This document shows positions 28,144-36,649 of a stretch of 64,000 nt of DNA, one piece after another. The DNA is taken from contig CAXXKI010000019.1 in the NCBI GenBank assembly GCA_963667855.2, positions 127,505 to 191,504 on the forward strand. The letters are read 5' to 3'. The notes below the pieces were generated by a model, which saw only the letters and a program-made list of their open reading frames with translations, ran no database searches and was not told where the DNA came from. The translations under genes were made by a program, and so were the position numbers. Source of the DNA: G963667855 sp963667855 (GTDB taxonomy: Bacteria > Planctomycetota > Phycisphaerae > UBA1845). The first letter of the stretch is position 1; every line of letters starts with the position of its first letter.

Positions 28144-28359
28144 ATGAAAACCACCTGCACGGTAAGCCCGGTACGATTATGACAGCGCGTTTTAGAGATC
28201 CAGACGAAAATACCAGCAAATGATCGGTAATGGAAACGATCCAAACCGGTGAAATGGAAAATCGGGGAAATTAGGCTTTGATCCGCCCTTGCTAATCGGT
28301 ACCTTCGGCCTGTAAAACGTGCGTCTGCAATAGAGGAAGTCAAAGGTCGGTAATGGTGA

Positions 28360-30429
28360 ATGAATATGGCTCAGGCAAAGAAGAAAACGGTAGCCGCAAT
28401 TAAGTCCAACAGGTCGTCGAAACTGAACTACCGTCTGCCCGCTATCTGGGATTGCTGGGGATACAGCGGACAACAGCGGAAGATGGGCAAGGAGATCGTG
28501 GTTGACCAGCGGGAATACCTGCAGGGTTGTCTGGATTGGGTGGAAAGCAACGCGATTTACGGAGGCAGACTCAGCGGGAAAAGTCTGTCGGCCATCCAGA
28601 AGATCAAGCCGGTGGGAACTAACAAGGTCAAGGACGGGGCAAGGACTCGTCGCGGTGGTGACTGGATTCGCACGCAGACCATGTATGGGATGATCATCCG
28701 TTGCGCGACGGCTTGGGATCATGATGGAAACGGCAACCTGCGCACCGGCCCGGTTAACGAGATGGGCACGTTTCTAAAGACGATCATGCTCCTGCCGCAT
28801 CTCAAGCGGATGGGTATTACCCTGCTCTATCTGCTGCCGATTGGTAAAGCCAGTAATCTGTATCGTAAGGGTGAATTGGGTTGCCCCTATGCCTCGAAGA
28901 ATTTCTTCGAGCTTGATTCTATCCAGTTTGAGCCGGCGCTGGCGGGCGATTACGGCGATATTGACGATCAATTCCGCCTGCTGGTTGATTCGGCGCACAA
29001 GCTGGGCATGCGGCTGATGCTGGACGTGGCACCGAGGACGGCCGCCCGGGACAGCGACTGGGTTTTGGATAACCCGGAGTGGTTCTACTGGATAGATCGC
29101 CGGTTTGAAGGTACGTACAAATCACCGTTAATTCCGGGAGTGGATTACATCAACGCCAAACCCGGGCGATTGCATGAGATATATAATGTTCCCGAAGTGC
29201 GGGAACATTTGAAGAAGTTCCGCTTCGCTCCCAATGTTACCGCTCCGGGCAAGTGGGCGAATTTTGTCAAGCAGGCCAGGAAAAAGCCACCGGCTAACCT
29301 GCTTAGGGAAATATCCAAGCATTTCGGCGTGACGACTACGCCTGGTTTTTCCGATTGCATAAACGATCCTCAGCCGCCGTGGAGCGATGTTTCTTATTTG
29401 CGGCTGTTTCTGGATCATCCGGTGGAGTCGGCTCGGCAATTGCCTGATCCGGAAAAACAGCCGCCTTATGTTCTGTTCGATACGGCCAAGGCCAGTCTGT
29501 TTTCCGGAAAAAAGCCGAACAAGAAGCTTTGGGATCAGCTTGCGGGGATTATCCCACATTATCAGAAAATGGGTGTAGATGGGTCGCGAGTGGATATGGC
29601 TCACGCTTTACCCAACGCGTTGGAGATGCAGATACTGGCCAAACCTCGCAAACGGGATAAGGATTTTTGCTTCCTGGCGGAGGAGTTGGGAACTCATCTG
29701 CACGCCAGTTTGTATAAGAGCGGGTATAACATTGTCATCGGTCCGAGCTGGTATGCTCAGCCGCGATCTGCTGAGGGAAACATGCACAAAATGGTCGCGG
29801 ACATTCCGCCGCTAAAGGTACCGGTGATGGCCGCAGCGGAAACTCCGGACACGCCCCGATCGGCAGTCCGTACCGGCGGGAAGGCGTTCAGCAGGCAAGC
29901 GATTGTGGTTAATAATTTCCTGCCTAACGCGGTCCCCATGATCCACAGCGGGATGGAGGTATTCGAGCGTCAGCCGGTGAACCTCGGTCTGGACAGTACC
30001 CCTGAAAACCGATTAGCTTTACCCAAGAATGATCCGTTCGCGGGCAAGCTGGCGTTTTTCGACCGGTTTGCTCTGCATTGGGGAAATGCCGGCGGCAGCA
30101 AGATGATCGAAACGGCTGTGAAAGCGGCGGAGCTGCGAGCGAAATATCTCAAGGTTTTGACAAATCGCCGGGCGTACTTTGTTCCGAGGCTGACGACCAA
30201 CAAGAAGACCATATTGGCTACTGGTTTCTCATTGGGCAAAAACAAAGGCTCGCTCTACATGCTGGCCAACTTCGATTATCGCAAGGCAAGAAGTACGTCC
30301 GTAGCCGGCATAGGCAAAGGAGAACCGGAAGTTCTGCTGCAGACACTGGACTCCGCCGCACCGAAAAACGTGAAGGGGAATCTGAAAGTAACGCTGAAGC
30401 CCGGTGAGGCTATGGTGGTAATCGCGTAG
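28360..30429 (+). CDS. GH13-like alpha-amylase family enzyme
   Basis: 689 residues with no obvious signal peptide. TIM-barrel motifs of clan GH-H: region I is altered to LMLDVAPRTAARDSDW. Region II, MGVDGSRVDMAH, gives nucleophile Asp412. Region III, FLAEELG, gives acid/base Glu441 or Glu442. Region IV is unusual, AAETPDTPRSA in place of the common HD. The C-terminal beta domain ends with a Pro/Gly-rich strand set. A PD-type region IV resembles GlgE-like maltosyltransferases, but overall identity cannot be judged. It could act on intracellular alpha-glucan. Substrate and reaction are open. Confidence 0.75.
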   Translation: MNMAQAKKKTVAAIKSNRSSKLNYRLPAIWDCWGYSGQQRKMGKEIVVDQREYLQGCLDWVESNAIYGGRLSGKSLSAIQKIKPVGTNKVKDGARTRRGGDWIRTQTMYGMIIRCATAWDHDGNGNLRTGPVNEMGTFLKTIMLLPHLKRMGITLLYLLPIGKASNLYRKGELGCPYASKNFFELDSIQFEPALAGDYGDIDDQFRLLVDSAHKLGMRLMLDVAPRTAARDSDWVLDNPEWFYWIDRRFEGTYKSPLIPGVDYINAKPGRLHEIYNVPEVREHLKKFRFAPNVTAPGKWANFVKQARKKPPANLLREISKHFGVTTTPGFSDCINDPQPPWSDVSYLRLFLDHPVESARQLPDPEKQPPYVLFDTAKASLFSGKKPNKKLWDQLAGIIPHYQKMGVDGSRVDMAHALPNALEMQILAKPRKRDKDFCFLAEELGTHLHASLYKSGYNIVIGPSWYAQPRSAEGNMHKMVADIPPLKVPVMAAAETPDTPRSAVRTGGKAFSRQAIVVNNFLPNAVPMIHSGMEVFERQPVNLGLDSTPENRLALPKNDPFAGKLAFFDRFALHWGNAGGSKMIETAVKAAELRAKYLKVLTNRRAYFVPRLTTNKKTILATGFSLGKNKGSLYMLANFDYRKARSTSVAGIGKGEPEVLLQTLDSAAPKNVKGNLKVTLKPGEAMVVIA

Positions 30430-30548
30430 GTTCAGGTATCCCATTCCTCGCGTCTTTTGCGAGGAGTGGGGGATGGATAGGTCTGGAATAACCGTCGTAC
30501 CTGCGAACCGCCGACAGGATAGAGAACGCGATATGCGTTTTTGGCATT

Positions 30549-30776
30549 TCAGTAATTACGCTTATACCATTTAACGTCTTCACAGAATATTCGGGCGTCA
30601 AAGATTTTACGGAAATACTTGTTTCCAAATGTCGCTACCGGGTAACCTTCCTGAGTCAGCAAATAAACTTCCCGGCCGCGAGGAGGTCGATAGACCGAGT
30701 GAAAATCATCCCAGGAAATTACCCGCTTGAAGCCATCCTGATCGGCAATTGTGATGCCAATGGACGAAAGAGTCAC
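30549..30776 (-). CDS. small PH-like protein or displaced C-terminal domain of the upstream gene
   Basis: 75 residues from GTG 30776 (CGGAGAA upstream): TLSSIGITIADQDGFKRVIS, then WDDFHSVYRPPRGREVYLLT. It resembles a bacterial PH-like fold. Read back through 30790 in the same frame, the sequence gives KKTITAKTGEVVTLSSIGIT, joining the C-terminus of the 30790 gene at an A8 run. It may therefore be the rest of that protein, separated by a frameshift or reached by slippage. Confidence 0.55.
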   Translation of the reverse strand: MTLSSIGITIADQDGFKRVISWDDFHSVYRPPRGREVYLLTQEGYPVATFGNKYFRKIFDARIFCEDVKWYKRNY

Positions 30777-30789
30777 GACTTCTCCGGTT

Positions 30790-31620
30790 TTAGCGGTTAT
30801 TGTTTTTTTTAACGCACTGTCTTTCTATATGATCATTTATGATTTGCTGCTCCTCGCCTGAAATAGCCAGGAACAGTATCCTGTTTGCCTTGTCCCAACC
30901 TTCCTTTTGATGCCTATTATATTTAAGGGTTATACGGCTCAGGTTTTCGACTGCGGCTTTATCTGTGAATTCAATATTAAATAAGCGTTTTCGCGAAAGA
31001 AGGGACTTCACAATTGAGACCTTTTTTATGCTATCGACAGGGATTTTCTTTATAACCGGATCGGCGATCTCATCCACGCCAATAGAAACCAAAACGTTTT
31101 CCTCGCGAATAATCAGGTAACCTTTTTCATGCAGTAATATCAACTCGTTGTCAGGATTAATCAATTCAAAATCGAACTCCCGGCCACACTCGCTGCACCT
31201 TGGCAGGGTAAGCCCCTTCAAGTCGTACCCACACATACGACAAAGAACAATACCTTCACCGAGCAATTGCCCCCGTAGATTAGAGCGGATTTTATTCAAA
31301 AACAGTATTGGCAAAAAACCACCTAGAATTCCCAGGCTTGCTCCGGAAACAAGCTGAACATACATATCCGGCCAATTGACATATCGATAAATAACCGTCC
31401 TTATCCCAACACTCATTATCGTTAAGGTTCCTAAATATATAATTATTCGAACAAGCACACCCCCGGGAACCACTTGCACATATGCTAGATCAAGGGCATT
31501 TTCACGCCCTTTTTCTGATAAGATCTTCAACTCAGGGATACTGGCTTTCAAATACCGACCAGCAACCCACAGGCCGAACATAAACGCGGCTAAATGATAG
31601 AGATTTACAAAAGCCAACAT
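30790..31620 (-). CDS. membrane protein with zinc ribbon and PH-like region
   Basis: 276 residues. Hydrophobic helices lie near 5-22, 50-70 and 88-105. A zinc ribbon, CRMCGYDLKGLTLPRCSECG, spans about 128-147, followed by a beta-rich region (LILLHEKGYLIIREENVLVS). The ORF ends just after an A8 run on the coding strand (30802-30809), where one fewer A would extend it into the 30549 frame. No specific function was recognised. It belongs to the same broad zinc-ribbon membrane group as the 14473 and 43413 genes. Confidence 0.68.
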   Translation of the reverse strand: MLAFVNLYHLAAFMFGLWVAGRYLKASIPELKILSEKGRENALDLAYVQVVPGGVLVRIIIYLGTLTIMSVGIRTVIYRYVNWPDMYVQLVSGASLGILGGFLPILFLNKIRSNLRGQLLGEGIVLCRMCGYDLKGLTLPRCSECGREFDFELINPDNELILLHEKGYLIIREENVLVSIGVDEIADPVIKKIPVDSIKKVSIVKSLLSRKRLFNIEFTDKAAVENLSRITLKYNRHQKEGWDKANRILFLAISGEEQQIINDHIERQCVKKNNNR

Positions 31621-31694
31621 CAGATGATAAATCCAACTGCATAATTTATGAGTTAATCAATACTAACAATAGCGAACTTTTCCGTTGCAATATT

Positions 31695-31739
31695 ATAAAA
31701 ATCAACCTCGTTTCATTTGCGAAATGAAACGAGGTTGAT
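31695..31739 (-). terminator. ftcD terminator
   Basis: Perfect 18-bp stem (31701-31718 with 31722-31739) and a 3-base loop GCG. On the minus strand it is followed by TTTTATAATA. It is located 28 bp after the ftcD stop. Confidence 0.9.
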
Positions 31740-31766
31740 AATCATAAAGAAATCGGAGGCTAATTG

Positions 31767-33452
31767 CTACAGTTTGCTTTCAACTATTGCCAGTATTTCT
31801 TTTTCCAGGGCTATGGCTTTTTCCTGGATTTCCTTGCCTTTGGCTATTACGTCATCGACGTATTTCTTGTCGTCAAGTCCTGCGGTGTTGATCTTTACGT
31901 TCAGGTAGGCTCCCATGACGGCCGAGCGGGCGCAGATGGCTCCAACTCCGGCGTCGGATACTGAATTGGGATTCCCTATTTCGGCCATCGCCTTGATCAC
32001 TTCCATGGACTCCAGCGATTTCTGCATTACCCTGAAGGGGATTTCTATGGCGTGCTTTGTGGCGTCTGTTATAGCCTGTTTGCGTGCTTTTTTCTCTTCG
32101 TCCGTGCCTTTGGGCAAGCCGAAGGCGGCCATTATCTCGTTGAAGGCGTCGGTATCCTCGTCGATCAGGCGGAGCAGTTCCTCGTGGTAGGCTTTACCCT
32201 TAACCGCCCAGTCGGAGAATTCCTCCCACCTTTCGTCCCAGCCTCTTTTATGGGAGGAAAGGTTGGCCACCATGGTGGCCAGTGCGGCACCCATGGAGCC
32301 CATGGCCGCGGAGATCGAACCGCCGCCCGGCGCGGGAGATTCCGACGCGGTTTCCTCGACGAAATCGGTCAGGGTCATATCGACCAGTTTTTTGCCGGCT
32401 TTGTCGGCCAGCACGTACTCGATGATCTTCTCTTCCGGTTTGAACTCGTAGAGATCGTCGAGGCCCATGGATTTGACCGCGATCTTGATAATTTCCTTAT
32501 CAGAGATTCCCACGGAGCGCTGCTGTTTGCGAAGGAAGTACTTGCCGGCTTCCAGCATGGCATTGAGCGGAATGAGTCCGACCAGTTCCGAGCCGGTAAC
32601 CCGCACACCTCTTTCTTCCGCTTTTTTACAGACCTCGTCGAAAGCGATGTGTACGGGGGTAACGCTGATATTGGTCAGGTTGATGGAGACCTGAGCGATA
32701 CCGAACTCCTCGATGAACCAGCCGATTCCTTTAACGCACTTTAGCGTACCGGGTATCCATTCCGGGTTACCATCGGCGTCTAGTACAGGTTTACCGGAAG
32801 GGCTTCCGTCATCGGTTCTTACCCTACCCTTTTCCCGCACGTCAAAGGCGATGGCGTTAGCCCGGCGGGTGGAGGTGGTATTGAGGTTGACGTTGTAAGC
32901 GATCAGGAAATCGCGAGCACTGACAGCGGTTGCGCCGGATTTGGGATTGAAGGCAGCCGGTCCGAAGTCGGGTTTCCATTCCGGTTTTGCCAACTTGTCT
33001 TTCAGGCCCTCGTATTCGCCGGCGCGGACGGTGGCCAGGTTGCGACGTTTTTCCTCGCGGGCAGCGTTTTCGTAGCAGTAGACGGTTATTCCAACCTCGT
33101 CGCCGAGTCTTTTAGCCAGCTTGTGGGCATACTCAACCGTCTCTTCCATGGTGATATTGGAGATGGGAACCAACGGGCAGACGTCGGTAGCTCCGAAGCG
33201 GGGATGCTCGCCGGTGTGCTTGCTCATATCGATGAGTTCGGCAGCTTTGCTTACGGCGAGGACGGCCGCATCGAGTACAGCATCGGGCGTGCCAACGAAG
33301 GTGACCACGGTGCGGTTGGTAGCCGCCCCGGGGTCGACGTCGAGAAGGCGAACCCCATCGACCGATTCGATCTGGTCGGTGATCTGCTTGATTATGGTAA
33401 GGTCACGGCCTTCGCTGAAGTTGGGTACGCACTCGATGAGTTGTTGTTTCAT
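31767..33452 (-). CDS. ftcD: bifunctional glutamate formiminotransferase/formiminotetrahydrofolate cyclodeaminase
   Basis: 561 residues. The N-terminal formiminotransferase domain (1-330) has MKQQLIECVPNFSEG, GATNRTVVTFVG and HTGEHPRFGATDVCPLVPI. The C-terminal cyclodeaminase domain (about 355-561) has ESPAPGGGSISAAMGSMGAA. The fused arrangement is that of animal FTCD and several bacteria. It moves the formimino group of formiminoglutamate to tetrahydrofolate and releases ammonia, giving methenyl-THF and glutamate. GAAGGA precedes ATG 33452. The neighbouring HutF-like and M20 genes suggest a histidine-degradation cluster, but hutH, hutU and hutI are absent here. Confidence 0.95.
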   Translation of the reverse strand: MKQQLIECVPNFSEGRDLTIIKQITDQIESVDGVRLLDVDPGAATNRTVVTFVGTPDAVLDAAVLAVSKAAELIDMSKHTGEHPRFGATDVCPLVPISNITMEETVEYAHKLAKRLGDEVGITVYCYENAAREEKRRNLATVRAGEYEGLKDKLAKPEWKPDFGPAAFNPKSGATAVSARDFLIAYNVNLNTTSTRRANAIAFDVREKGRVRTDDGSPSGKPVLDADGNPEWIPGTLKCVKGIGWFIEEFGIAQVSINLTNISVTPVHIAFDEVCKKAEERGVRVTGSELVGLIPLNAMLEAGKYFLRKQQRSVGISDKEIIKIAVKSMGLDDLYEFKPEEKIIEYVLADKAGKKLVDMTLTDFVEETASESPAPGGGSISAAMGSMGAALATMVANLSSHKRGWDERWEEFSDWAVKGKAYHEELLRLIDEDTDAFNEIMAAFGLPKGTDEEKKARKQAITDATKHAIEIPFRVMQKSLESMEVIKAMAEIGNPNSVSDAGVGAICARSAVMGAYLNVKINTAGLDDKKYVDDVIAKGKEIQEKAIALEKEILAIVESKL

Positions 33453-33604
33453 TTTCTTATATCCTTCGCAAACGGTGGCAGTTGTTCGTGTTAACGATTC
33501 ATATATGCAGGTTGACGATTCGAAATTCGGTTCATCCTTATTAGCGAACCTTGATCATCTGTTTCATTTCGTCGGTTATCGAATTCGATACAATCCGCGG
33601 CGTT

Positions 33605-33719
33605 TATGTCGGCCGTCCGCCTTCGGCGGAGCGGGCTATTTGGGTAAGGTCATGCTTTCTTTCCGCCGGTTTCACCGGCGGCTACCTTACACCGTCCGCT
33701 TTTAGCGGACTCGGTTTTG
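33605..33719. repeat. composite three-hairpin repeat, copy 2
   Basis: Same order as copy 1 (6226-6361): TATGTCGGCCG, TCCGCC/GGCGGA; CCGCCGGT/ACCGGCGG (33663-33681); GTCCGCT/AGCGGAC (33694-33710); ending TCGGTTTTG. Hairpin stems differ in sequence between copies but stay paired, which implies selection or exchange on structure. It lies between ftcD and hutF. Confidence 0.75.
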
Positions 33720-33781
33720 TTTTTCAAAGTCCGTCGTGTTTTTTACAGCATATGTTCACGACTATTACAACCGTTGTCGTC

Positions 33782-33848
33782 GTAGGTCGGGGCAACAGAC
33801 CCAACGTATGTACATATGCGTTCCGTCGGGTCTGTTGCCCCGACCTAC
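33782..33848. repeat. long GTCGGGTC-family palindrome
   Basis: 21-bp perfect arms, 33782-33802 (beginning GTAGGTCGGGGC) and 33828-33848, around a 25-base loop that contains TATGCGTTCC. It is the longest member of the family also seen at 3499, 4545 and 22745, and may act as the hutF terminator. Confidence 0.8.
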
Positions 33849-33911
33849 TTGCCTACATGTCTCAGCGCGGTCCGGATGGCTTGTCCGTCAACCGTCACTT
33901 TGTAATTGTAG

Positions 33912-35201
33912 TCAGTTAGCCCAATTGCGCCATTTTCCAGCTACGCAGGTATGGGTGATACATGACCGATCGGCCCCGAGAACGAAGGCGGCGAGTAACG
34001 ATTCGCGTGTCGCTCCGAGGAGGGATAGTCCCTGAGTATCCACGGCGATAAAGTCTGCCAGGGAGTTTGGGGCGATTTTCCCGCCGGGAATGCCCAGGGA
34101 AGCCGCCCCGCCGGTAGTGGCGTAGCTCCAGAGCGCGTGGGCACTGCGGCCATACTCGTCTACGCAGACACCGCGAATCTCCAGCTTAGCCCGTTGCAAA
34201 TATTCCAGCAGACGCATCTGCTCGTTCATGCTGATTCTGGTATTGGATTCGGTCCCCAGGCACATTTTAGCCCGGAGCTTCACCAGTGAGGGGACATCCG
34301 GGACACCATCGCCCAGGTTACAGCCGGTGGTCGGACAGATACACACGTGGGCACCGGTTTCACTTATAGCGTGCAGATTCTCGGCCGACGTGTGGGTGCA
34401 GTGAATGAGAGTAACATTCTCACCAAGGACATTGTGTTTCAGAAGGATCTCAACTGGAGTGGCTTTAAGCTTGTTGCGGCACTCTTCAATTTCCTGCCTT
34501 TGCTCTTCGGCGTGAATATGGAGAACGAGGTTGTTGGCACGGGCGTAGTCGGCCAGCTCAACGATTTCTTCCGGAGTGGCACCGCGAATACTGTGAACGG
34601 CAATTCCAATCTTCTGCAGTCCGGTTGCCCGCTTGCGCAAGGCATCAACATGCTTGCAGAAGTGCTCGACGTTTGGCGAGCCGAACCTGGCCTGCACGCC
34701 TGATAAGGGTTCCTGAATTCCACCGTGAGCGTAATAGGCACAGAGAAGCACCACACGGATTCCGGCAGCTGCGGCCGCCTCCAGGACGAGATCATCGAAG
34801 GAATACCCACTCTTACCGCGATCATGGTGAAAATAGTGAAACTCGCCAACCGTGGTAATTCCCTGTTGAAGCATTTCCTCGAAGGCGATGCGGCAGAGGT
34901 TTTTGAATTCTTCCGCACCGAGGCATTTTACCAACTCGTACATCGCTTCCCGCCAGGTCCAGAAGTTTCCGGGGCTGGGGAACTCTTCTCCGAAGCCGCG
35001 CAAACCTCGCTGGAAGGCGTGGCTGTGGGCGTTGATCATCCCGGGTAGAAGCGCACTGCCCTCAAGTCTTAAAGTGGGTTGGATCTCCAGGTATCCAACT
35101 TGGGTAACCAGCCCATTAGAACCGATGACTACCTGAACATTGGGTTCAAAAGCCCCGTCTACCCAGGTAAGGTCTGCTTCAACGATTGTTTCGCGTTCCA
35201 T
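33912..35201 (-). CDS. hutF: formiminoglutamate deiminase-like amidohydrolase
   Basis: 429 residues from ATG 35201 (GTG 35207 is in frame just before). Amidohydrolase superfamily: metal motif MINAHSHAFQRGLRG, EFHYFHHD, HIHAEEQ and HCTHTS. Together these match HutF, which converts N-formimino-L-glutamate to N-formyl-L-glutamate. The usual late motif with catalytic Asp (GSDSN-like) reads GTESN here, an Asp-to-Glu change at a metal/catalytic position. It lies 12 bp after the M20 gene, which indicates co-transcription. It could be a divergent deaminase of the same superfamily. Confidence 0.8.
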   Translation of the reverse strand: MERETIVEADLTWVDGAFEPNVQVVIGSNGLVTQVGYLEIQPTLRLEGSALLPGMINAHSHAFQRGLRGFGEEFPSPGNFWTWREAMYELVKCLGAEEFKNLCRIAFEEMLQQGITTVGEFHYFHHDRGKSGYSFDDLVLEAAAAAGIRVVLLCAYYAHGGIQEPLSGVQARFGSPNVEHFCKHVDALRKRATGLQKIGIAVHSIRGATPEEIVELADYARANNLVLHIHAEEQRQEIEECRNKLKATPVEILLKHNVLGENVTLIHCTHTSAENLHAISETGAHVCICPTTGCNLGDGVPDVPSLVKLRAKMCLGTESNTRISMNEQMRLLEYLQRAKLEIRGVCVDEYGRSAHALWSYATTGGAASLGIPGGKIAPNSLADFIAVDTQGLSLLGATRESLLAAFVLGADRSCITHTCVAGKWRNWAN

Positions 35202-35213
35202 GATCACTTTTTC

Positions 35214-36389
35214 TCAGCAGCAATCGGCTTTCATGCACCAGTCGGTTACGAATTCAGACAGAACATCGCAGGCTTTATTGTACTGGCTCTTGAGCAGGTA
35301 CTCATTGGGTTTGTGAGCAACCTCTATCGAGCCGGGTCCGTAGAGTACACTTTGTATTCCCAGTTGTGCAAAAGGTCCAGCGTCACTTGCATAGTGTACG
35401 GCCAGTTCCTCCGTTTGGCCAATATGGCCGCACAACCGCCGGTTGATTTCCGAGTCGGCGTCGGTCAAAAGCGGCGGGCTGTCGGCGTTCACAGTGAGGG
35501 TAAGTTCGTTTTCGGCCAGTTTAAGCTCTGCAAGCCGCCGATTAATGCGATCTATATATGTTCTGGAACTTTCTCCGGGCAAAACTCGCAAGCCCAGGTC
35601 AAGTGAGCAGTAATCGGGAATAATATTAATGGCCTTTCCCCCGGCGACGATCGCCGGGTTTAATACGGCGTGCGGTGTTTCGGCGAAAAACCGACTGTAT
35701 TCGGTTCGTTCGGATTCGATCTCCTTGCGCAAGTCGATAATCGCCTGGATAACCATCCCGAGTTTTTCCACGGCGTTGGACCCCAGCTTTGGATAACCAC
35801 TATGGCCAGATTTACCATGAACATGAATGCTCAGTCGCGTATGCCCCTTGTGCATGCGCACGACTTTCAGGTTTGTGGGTTCGCCAATAATGGCCGAAGT
35901 GGGCATGGGCCAGCGATTGTCCCAGTCGCGGACGAATTCCTGGGCGCCTACCGTTCCGATTTCCTCATTGCAGGTGAAAATACCAACCAGGGGTACGCAC
36001 ATTTTATCGGCGTCGACAGCGGCCATTATTCCCGCTGCTATTGAAACGAAACCTTTCATATCCGCGGCGCCGCGTGCCGTGTACCGATCATCGGTTTCGA
36101 TCAATTCAAAGGGATCGCTTTTCCAATCGGGTTCTGCCGCGGGTACAACATCGAGGTGTCCGGAGAGGATCAGCCCGCCTTCGCAATACGGACCCTTGCG
36201 AGCAACCAGATTGACTTTTTGCCCATTGTCGGCAGGGAAGCGTTCAATGGAACATCCACGCCCAACAAGGTAATCGGCCAAATGGTCGGCCGCGGGAATG
36301 TTACTGTTGCAGCTGGTAGTATCAAACGCTACCAGGTCACGGAAAAGGCGGATCATTGCCTCTTTAGTTTTATCGCTCAATGCAGGCAT
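35214..36389 (-). CDS. M20-family deacylase, acetylornithine deacetylase-like
   Basis: 391 residues from ATG 36389 (the frame is open to 36506, but MPALSDKTKEAMIRLFRDLV is the family start). M20 metallopeptidase motifs: LSGHLDVVP (metal His and Asp), ARGAADMKG, CNEEIGTVGA (Glu pair) and GEPTNLKVV. A dimerisation region GKSGHSGYP and the terminal GPGSIEVAHKPNEYL (metal His) follow. It is closest in style to ArgE. Its position as the first gene of a pair with hutF suggests it may deacylate N-formylglutamate instead of, or as well as, N-acetylornithine; that is inference. Confidence 0.85.
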   Translation of the reverse strand: MPALSDKTKEAMIRLFRDLVAFDTTSCNSNIPAADHLADYLVGRGCSIERFPADNGQKVNLVARKGPYCEGGLILSGHLDVVPAAEPDWKSDPFELIETDDRYTARGAADMKGFVSIAAGIMAAVDADKMCVPLVGIFTCNEEIGTVGAQEFVRDWDNRWPMPTSAIIGEPTNLKVVRMHKGHTRLSIHVHGKSGHSGYPKLGSNAVEKLGMVIQAIIDLRKEIESERTEYSRFFAETPHAVLNPAIVAGGKAINIIPDYCSLDLGLRVLPGESSRTYIDRINRRLAELKLAENELTLTVNADSPPLLTDADSEINRRLCGHIGQTEELAVHYASDAGPFAQLGIQSVLYGPGSIEVAHKPNEYLLKSQYNKACDVLSEFVTDWCMKADCC

Positions 36390-36545
36390 GAAGCGAGGAT
36401 AACAGATCGTCCGGCAGGCAGGCAAGAGAAACAGCGCACTGATCAAGTAATTTCCGCGGTTTTCAGCGCCCCGCCGGGCCGATACTCCGCGTCGGCAACC
36501 GTACACAGGAAATCAACCAACCTTGAAAAGTTGCGAATTCGCCAA

Positions 36546-36578
36546 GTAAAAAACCGCCTTTCCCCCGTAACGAGAAAA
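36546..36578 (-). terminator. dnaK terminator
   Basis: Inverted arms CGCCTTT and AAAGGCG within 36552-36582. On the minus strand it is followed by GGTTTTTTACTT. It is about 75 bp after the dnaK stop. Confidence 0.7.
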
Positions 36579-36649
36579 GGCGAACGCAATTGCGCCCGCC
36601 TTCTCCATCACGAAGATATATCGTAAACCGGCATCAACCGGGGACTGAA

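Noticed and set aside
32052..32744. 230-codon open frame opposite ftcD
   Set aside because: Antisense shadow of ftcD; no start signal and no known motifs.
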